DNA of 64,000 bases from Micromonospora sp. CP22 (GTDB lineage Bacteria > Actinomycetota > Actinomycetes > Mycobacteriales > Micromonosporaceae): the NCBI RefSeq assembly GCF_009712475.1, contig NZ_VCJO01000002.1, positions 124,001-188,000 of the forward strand, given 5' to 3'. Made by a program: the position numbers and the translations under genes. The notes under the pieces are model-generated. The model was not told where the DNA came from, did no database searches, and worked only from the letters and a program-made list of their open reading frames with translations. Positions 63,183 through 64,000 of this stretch are shown piece by piece. How positions within the stretch are numbered: the stretch's first letter is position 1; the number at the start of each line of letters is the position of its first letter.

Positions 63183-63331
63183 GGGGCTTCGGGCCGTGGC
63201 TGGCGGTGCTCGCGGTGGTGCTGCTGCTCAGCGCGCTGCGGTTGCGCACCCTGGCGGCGCTGGTCTCCGTGGCCTGGCTGCTGTGGTGTGTCTGGACCTG
63301 GATCCGCCCCACCCGCCGCCGTACCCGCTGA
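63179..63331 (+). CDS. Small membrane protein (50 aa) coupled to the RDD gene
   Basis: Fifty residues starting at ATG 63179, which overlaps the RDD stop (ATGA) and has GGAGG a few bases upstream. It consists of one long or two short hydrophobic helices (about 4-43) and an Arg-rich tail (RPTRRRTR), so it should insert with the C-terminus inside. No family is recognised. The coupling suggests it works with the RDD protein. Confidence 0.65.
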   Translation: MRGFGPWLAVLAVVLLLSALRLRTLAALVSVAWLLWCVWTWIRPTRRRTR

Positions 63332-63362
63332 CCACCAGCCCCGCCGGGCGGGCGACCGCACA

Positions 63363-63406
63363 GAACACCCCCGGGCCGACCTCGGTGGCCGGGCCCGGGG
63401 GTGTTC
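63363..63406. terminator. Bidirectional terminator before ahcY 3' end
   Basis: GAACACCCCCGGGCC pairs perfectly (15 bp) with GGCCCGGGGGTGTTC around a 14-base loop. It lies 31 bp past the small membrane-protein gene and 7 bp beyond the ahcY stop. Confidence 0.9.
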
Positions 63407-63413
63407 TCGACGC

Positions 63414-64000
<587 letters not shown>

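Overview
The window is a high-GC actinobacterial chromosome segment. A Micromonosporaceae host, probably Micromonospora, is suggested by the coding style (many GTG/TTG starts, overlapping ATGA/GTGA junctions), the mtrA-mtrB-lpqB-comF-hpf-secA block, the ftsE-ftsX-smpB-ssrA block, and a tmRNA tag ending in ALAA. The genus is an inference; no 16S rRNA gene is present.

Positions 1-15792 (all minus strand) hold the upstream part of a hybrid PKS/NRPS assembly line with one module per protein. In transcription order: a stand-alone carrier protein, a KS-AT-ACP PKS, a C-A-PCP NRPS with a serine-type A-domain code, a KS-AT-KR-DH-ACP PKS, a C-A-PCP NRPS with a glycine-type code, and the first 58 residues of another NRPS cut by the window edge. 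Serine extended by one reduced and dehydrated malonate unit and then glycine is the logic expected for a 4-amido-2,4-pentadienoate (APD) unit, as in the rakicidin / BE-43547 / vinylamycin cyclic lipodepsipeptides. A comparatively AT-rich, gene-poor stretch (15.8-17.1 kb) lies upstream and may carry one 34-codon gene.

Positions 17.1-23.9 kb: an N,N-dimethylformamidase-like protein with a LamG-type domain, then a persulfide-detoxification cassette (CstR-like repressor, persulfide dioxygenase-rhodanese fusion, membrane rhodanese, TauE/SafE exporter) with two near-identical 16-bp palindromic operators. Flanking sequence is duplicated on both sides of the cassette (formamidase 3' end plus DUF4304 gene), which marks it as an insertion.

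Positions 24.2-31.26 kb: a 7-kb island bounded by a 46-bp perfect direct repeat of the 3' part of a tRNA-Ala(GGC) gene. It holds a probably 5'-truncated PD-(D/E)XK-like protein, an ISAs1-type IS, a secreted I36-type inhibitor, a sigma/putative anti-sigma pair and a complete IS3-family element. No integrase is visible.

Positions 31.4-64 kb are mostly core genome: yqgE, a benzoylformate decarboxylase-like enzyme, a lipoprotein, ssrA, smpB, ftsXE, prfB (preceded by a 53-bp tandem repeat), padR, pruA, a BldC-like regulator, an Rv3235-like gene, secA, two overlapping double-GNAT genes, hpf, comF, lpqB, mtrB, mtrA, a DUF4129-DUF4350-MoxR-DUF58 operon, a SpoIIM-like protein, an RDD-family protein with a coupled small membrane protein, and the 3' part of ahcY. 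Perfect hairpins separate most convergent pairs.
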